DNA of 9,251 nucleotides from Ruminococcus sp. UBA1780 (GTDB lineage Bacteria; Bacillota; Clostridia; Oscillospirales; Ruminococcaceae). The stretch lies in the NCBI GenBank assembly GCA_002315235.1, contig DCGK01000052.1:1-9251 (forward strand), given 5' to 3'. A program made the position numbers and the translations under genes. Below the pieces are notes generated by a model that worked only from the letters and a program-made list of their open reading frames with translations, was not told the DNA's origin and searched no databases. Shown in pieces: positions 6,924-9,251 of the stretch (the stretch's first letter is position 1; every line of letters begins with the position of its first letter).

Positions 6924-7760
6924 TTATATCCGGATACCGTAAGGAACGTGTTTTCTGAAATAATATATTTTAGTGAATCCGAGACATGATGCCATTTCAG
7001 CGCCTTCACTGATTCCTTTTCCTATATCACAGGTCCTGTGTGCGTCAGAACCGAGTGTGATAATTTTTCCGCCGCATTCTCTGTAAAGCTTAAGAAGCTC
7101 TGCGTCAGGAAATGTCTTTCCGTATTTCTGCCTGAGACCGGATGTATTTATTTCCAGGCCCTTGTCTGCGGAAGCGAGTTCTCTGAATATTTCTCTGATT
7201 TTATCGTGAAATACTGTCATATTCACGTCTGTACCTGCGTCACCGCAAATGTATCTGAGTGGATATGTAAGGTGACCGAGTGTATCAAACCTGCCCCATC
7301 TGCAAAGCTGTAAAATCTCGTCAAAATACTCATCAAGAACAGCATTGATATCCAGCTCGTGATAATTAAGAAATGCAAAATCATCTCTGTTTCTGAGCTC
7401 ATGCATGGAACCAATGATAAAGTCAGTTCGTTCATCGTCTGCAATCAGATCGGCAAATTCAAAATTATGTGTTGCCTGCCCAAGTTCCACGCCGTTTATA
7501 AACAGGGTGTCACTGTCCGCTTTCTTTATAATTCCGGAATTGACTTCCATTGACCTGTTGAATATATCATGGTTATAGAAATAATGTTCATCACTTGTGT
7601 GAACTGTTGTATAGTTTTCAGGACCGTAAGGTCGGTTTGCTTCAACGTGTTCTGTAACGGCAACAGCCTTTAGTCCGAGTCTGCATGCCTGTCTGTATGT
7701 TGCTTCAGCATTGTCATATCCGTCAGGGGATACGGCTGTATGAGTATGGCAGTCTGTCAT
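6924..7760 (-). CDS. PHP-domain phosphatase, histidinol-phosphatase (HisK/HisJ) type
   Basis: PHP-fold metal-dependent phosphoesterase, 278 aa, matching the length of HisK-type histidinol phosphatases, which remove phosphate from L-histidinol phosphate in histidine synthesis. All expected metal ligands are visible: CHTH (H5, H7), VTEHVE (H38), INGVELG (E92), IIGSMHE (H120), DTLGHLTYP (H163) and LGSDAH (D239, H241). SPDG at 11-14 is also typical. No his genes are nearby and it leads an operon with ispE, so the true substrate could be another phosphate ester; the call is family level. The ATG follows AAAGGA at 10 bases. A promoter is predicted at 7800-7828. Confidence 0.85.
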   Translation of the reverse strand: MTDCHTHTAVSPDGYDNAEATYRQACRLGLKAVAVTEHVEANRPYGPENYTTVHTSDEHYFYNHDIFNRSMEVNSGIIKKADSDTLFINGVELGQATHNFEFADLIADDERTDFIIGSMHELRNRDDFAFLNYHELDINAVLDEYFDEILQLCRWGRFDTLGHLTYPLRYICGDAGTDVNMTVFHDKIREIFRELASADKGLEINTSGLRQKYGKTFPDAELLKLYRECGGKIITLGSDAHRTCDIGKGISEGAEMASCLGFTKIYYFRKHVPYGIRI

Positions 7761-7799
7761 AAGTTTTTTATCCTTTCGCTTGCATTCGTAACTCTTACT

Positions 7800-7828
7800 A
7801 TGATAACACAGGATACAGTGTATTTCAA
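7800..7828 (-). promoter_or_regulatory. Predicted sigma-A promoter of the PHP phosphatase-ispE operon
   Basis: On the minus strand, -35 TTGAAA (7828-7823), a 17-base spacer, and -10 TATCAT (7805-7800). The start should fall near 7793, giving a leader of about 33 bases. The -10 is identical to that of the argS promoter. Confidence 0.65.
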
Positions 7829-7849
7829 GATACTTGTGTCCTGACAGGA
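7809..7849. promoter_or_regulatory. Palindromic half-sites overlapping two divergent promoters (candidate operator)
   Basis: CAGGA occurs at 7809-7813 and 7845-7849, with the inverse TCCTG at 7839-7843. The last two form the palindrome TCCTGACAGGA (7839-7849), which abuts the -35 box of the plus-strand promoter. The outer arms CAGGATACA (7809-7817) and TGTGTCCTG (7835-7843) form a wider dyad with one mismatch, centred on the -35 box of the PHP promoter. Binding of a regulator here could affect both promoters (inference). Confidence 0.4.
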
Positions 7850-7878
7850 TTGAAAAAAATAATTCTGTATGCTAAAAT
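7850..7878 (+). promoter_or_regulatory. Predicted extended -10 sigma-A promoter of the Sel1-repeat gene
   Basis: -35 TTGAAA (7850-7855), a 17-base spacer, and -10 TAAAAT (7873-7878) with the extended TGC just before it (7870-7872). A perfect TATAAT follows at 7878-7883 but has no -35 at workable spacing. Transcription should start near 7885, leaving a leader of about 70 bases. Confidence 0.6.
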
Positions 7879-7891
7879 ATAATGCGGGAAC

Positions 7892-7929
7892 ATGATTTAA
7901 CCTGTGATTCCTTATGATTATTTATGATT
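7892..7929 (+). repeat. Four phased RTGATT direct repeats in the leader of the Sel1-repeat gene
   Basis: ATGATT at 7892-7897, GTGATT at 7904-7909, ATGATT at 7914-7919 and ATGATT at 7924-7929. Start-to-start distances are 12, 10 and 10 bases, about one helix turn each. They lie just after the predicted transcription start. They may be a protein-binding array or chance in AT-rich DNA. Confidence 0.4.
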
Positions 7930-7954
7930 CGGGAAAGAAAGAGGTAAGCTGAAC

Positions 7955-9046
7955 ATGAGTGAAATGAATTTTGAACCGGTAAAAGTCGCTGCGGAAACAG
8001 TGGGTAAATTTTTCAGATTTGAGGAAACGGCCACCGGACTGCTTGAAAAGGGTATGTTTCCGTTCAGTCCTGATTCCGGAATATATTCTGTTACAGATGA
8101 GGATCTTCTTGCTCTTACAGACCGTCTCGGGACACTTGAAAGTCCCGTAAACTATCGTATATGGAAAAAAATATTTTTTGAGGACCGCAGTTTTATTTCT
8201 GTTCCTGAATCGGAAGTTCCGGGCTACACAACGGAATTTATGTTCAGAAGGATAGCTTCGTGCATGGACAGCCTTGCAGCAGGGCGTGATGCATGGATGG
8301 GAATAAAGGATACAAAAAAATATTTTACTGAAAACGCCGGAAAAAGCATTAAGGAAATAAACATTCCGGAATGCGATGTTGAGCCTCTTCTTGAGTATTT
8401 TGAAGAAAAGGCGGAAAAAAATGATCTGGAGCCTGAATACAGCAGAATGTACGAAAGAATACTTGATCAGAACTGGAAAAACGGCAGTGTAAAAATTCTT
8501 CAGATGCGAGCAAAGGCATACAACGGCGGAAATAATCTGGCCAGATGCAGCTGGGAAAAAGCTGAGGAGACATATCTCAGGATGCTGAAGGAATACGTGG
8601 ATTCTGCGGAAGCCGCACTTGAACTCGGAAAAATGTATCTTGACGGACGACTCGGTGAACCGGACTATGACAGGGCTTTTGAATTTCTGACAGATGCAGC
8701 AGGAAGCGGGAGCATCATTGCTCTCTGTAAAATATCTGATATGTACAGATTCGGACAGGGTGTAAAACAGAATTACGATAAGGCGTGGTCGATTCTTGAA
8801 CCGCTTTATGCGCAGATGGTTGAATTCAATATAACAGGACGTCCTGAAGTATATGCAAGTCTGCTCCTTCATATGGGATACTGCTACCGTGACGGATGCG
8901 GGGTGAACGCTGACAGTGTAAGGGCCGGTGAATTATTCAGGGATTCTCTGAGACGTCTGCAGGAAACTGATGAAACCAGGTACGCCGATTATTCTGAACT
9001 GATGGATGAAATTAACCTTGCGATTGATACGGTTGCGCCGCAGTAG
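7955..9046 (+). CDS. Sel1-repeat protein with unrecognised N-terminal half
   Basis: A 363-aa protein with no signal peptide or membrane segment, so probably cytosolic. Residues 1-205 do not match a family I know; 35-110 contain a mixed segment with YRIWKKIFFEDRSF, and 140-215 look helical. From about 217 there are Sel1-like helical repeats: AALELGKMYLDG (220-231) with AFEFLTDAAGSG (241-252); ALCKISDMYRFGQGV (256-270) with YDKAWSILEPL (274-284); and LLHMGYCYRDGCGV (304-317) with RAGELFRDSLR (323-333). Sel1 repeats usually serve as protein-binding scaffolds, so an adaptor role is likely but no partner is evident. The start at 7955 has GAGG 10 bases upstream; ATG at 7964 is too far from it. It has its own predicted promoter, divergent from the PHP gene. 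No convincing terminator follows. Confidence 0.85.
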   Translation: MSEMNFEPVKVAAETVGKFFRFEETATGLLEKGMFPFSPDSGIYSVTDEDLLALTDRLGTLESPVNYRIWKKIFFEDRSFISVPESEVPGYTTEFMFRRIASCMDSLAAGRDAWMGIKDTKKYFTENAGKSIKEINIPECDVEPLLEYFEEKAEKNDLEPEYSRMYERILDQNWKNGSVKILQMRAKAYNGGNNLARCSWEKAEETYLRMLKEYVDSAEAALELGKMYLDGRLGEPDYDRAFEFLTDAAGSGSIIALCKISDMYRFGQGVKQNYDKAWSILEPLYAQMVEFNITGRPEVYASLLLHMGYCYRDGCGVNADSVRAGELFRDSLRRLQETDETRYADYSELMDEINLAIDTVAPQ

Positions 9047-9074
9047 TTATTCAAAGATATTTTTCGGGAAAATA

Positions 9075-9103
9075 TTGAATTAACTCCGGAAAAATAGTAT
9101 AAT
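9075..9103 (+). promoter_or_regulatory. Predicted strong sigma-A promoter at the right end
   Basis: -35 TTGAAT (9075-9080), a 17-base spacer, and a perfect -10 TATAAT (9098-9103). The start should fall near 9110. With the next ribosome site at 9201, this implies a leader of roughly 90 bases for a gene mostly outside the window. Confidence 0.65.
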
Positions 9104-9124
9104 ATTTTAAGGAAACACTGATTA

Positions 9125-9167
9125 AGTCTGGCGTACATGATGCGCAGTCAGATTTTTCGTCAGACTG
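9125..9167 (+). other. Leader with two mutually exclusive hairpins
   Basis: AGTCTGGCG (9125-9133) pairs with CGTCAGACT (9158-9166) over 9 positions, one being G-U. CAGTCAGA (9145-9152) can instead pair with TCAGACTG (9160-9167) at 7 of 8 positions. Both use the same 3' arm, so only one can form. It is not followed by a T run, so it is not a simple terminator. I do not recognise a named riboswitch class. Confidence 0.45.
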
Positions 9168-9218
9168 TATAAAAACGACGCAGGCATACTATCATATGTC
9201 AAGGAGTTTTTGTGCTGG

Positions 9219-9251
9219 ATGACGGAAAATATGCAAACAGAATGTGCGTCA
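9219..9251 (+). CDS. Possible start of a gene running off the right edge
   Basis: AAGGAG at 9201-9206 follows a promoter and a structured leader, as if a gene begins here. ATG at 9219 is open to the edge (MTENMQTECAS) but 12 bases from the site. GTG at 9212, 5 bases away in another frame, is also open (LDDGKYANRMCV after the first residue). Eleven to thirteen codons are too few to choose a frame or name a family. Confidence 0.25.
   Translation, partial: MTENMQTECAS

Noticed and set aside
7922..8872. Long minus-strand open frame of 316 codons
   Set aside because: It is antisense to the Sel1-repeat gene, has a composition (many Phe, Cys, Ser, His) typical of a reverse-frame shadow, shows no domain, and overlaps the real promoter and ribosome site.
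9057..9075. Hairpin ATATTTT...AAAATAT after the Sel1 gene as a terminator
   Set aside because: The stem is all A-T, with no T run after it, and it overlaps the next promoter's -35 box.
1..9251. CRISPR array, tRNA or rRNA genes, attachment sites
   Set aside because: No regularly spaced repeats, cloverleaf sequences, rRNA segments or paired direct repeats next to an integrase were found.

Overview
The window looks like the chromosome of a low-to-mid GC Gram-positive anaerobe of the Clostridia, most likely a Ruminococcus-type Oscillospiraceae. This rests on AGGAGG-type ribosome sites before nearly every gene, near-consensus sigma-A promoters (TTGNNN-17-TATNAT), AT-rich intergenic DNA, and protein families typical of that group. 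The genus is an inference from style, not a measured match.

Region 1 (1-4877, minus strand) is one apparent operon from a promoter at 4849-4877: argS (arginyl-tRNA synthetase), an uncharacterised P-loop GTPase with a dynamin-like G domain and an Arg/Ser-rich tail, an uncharacterised protein joining a TerB-like helical domain to a right-handed beta-helix, and prfC (release factor 3), which begins at a TTG codon and runs off the left edge. Gaps are 38, 15 and 24 bases with no terminator visible between the genes. Two translation genes therefore bracket two genes of unknown job; this pair is the best candidate here for an undescribed system.

Region 2 (4878-6030, plus strand) is miaA, divergent from argS, with its own strong promoter, closed by a long hairpin terminator that also serves the convergent ispE.

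Region 3 (6031-7828, minus strand) is a two-gene operon: a PHP-domain phosphatase of the histidinol-phosphatase type, then ispE of the MEP isoprenoid pathway. IspE and MiaA are linked metabolically, since the MEP pathway makes the dimethylallyl diphosphate that MiaA attaches to tRNA.

Region 4 (7800-9046) is a divergent control region with overlapping palindromic half-sites and phased direct repeats, followed on the plus strand by a Sel1-repeat protein with an unrecognised N-terminal half.

Region 5 (9047-9251) is non-coding apart from a possible gene start at the right edge. It holds a very good sigma-A promoter followed by a leader of roughly 90 bases that can form two mutually exclusive hairpins, then a ribosome site. 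It could be a regulated leader or the end of a mobile or repeated element. No tRNA, rRNA, CRISPR array or complete insertion sequence was seen, and no gene-free stretch exceeds 300 bases.
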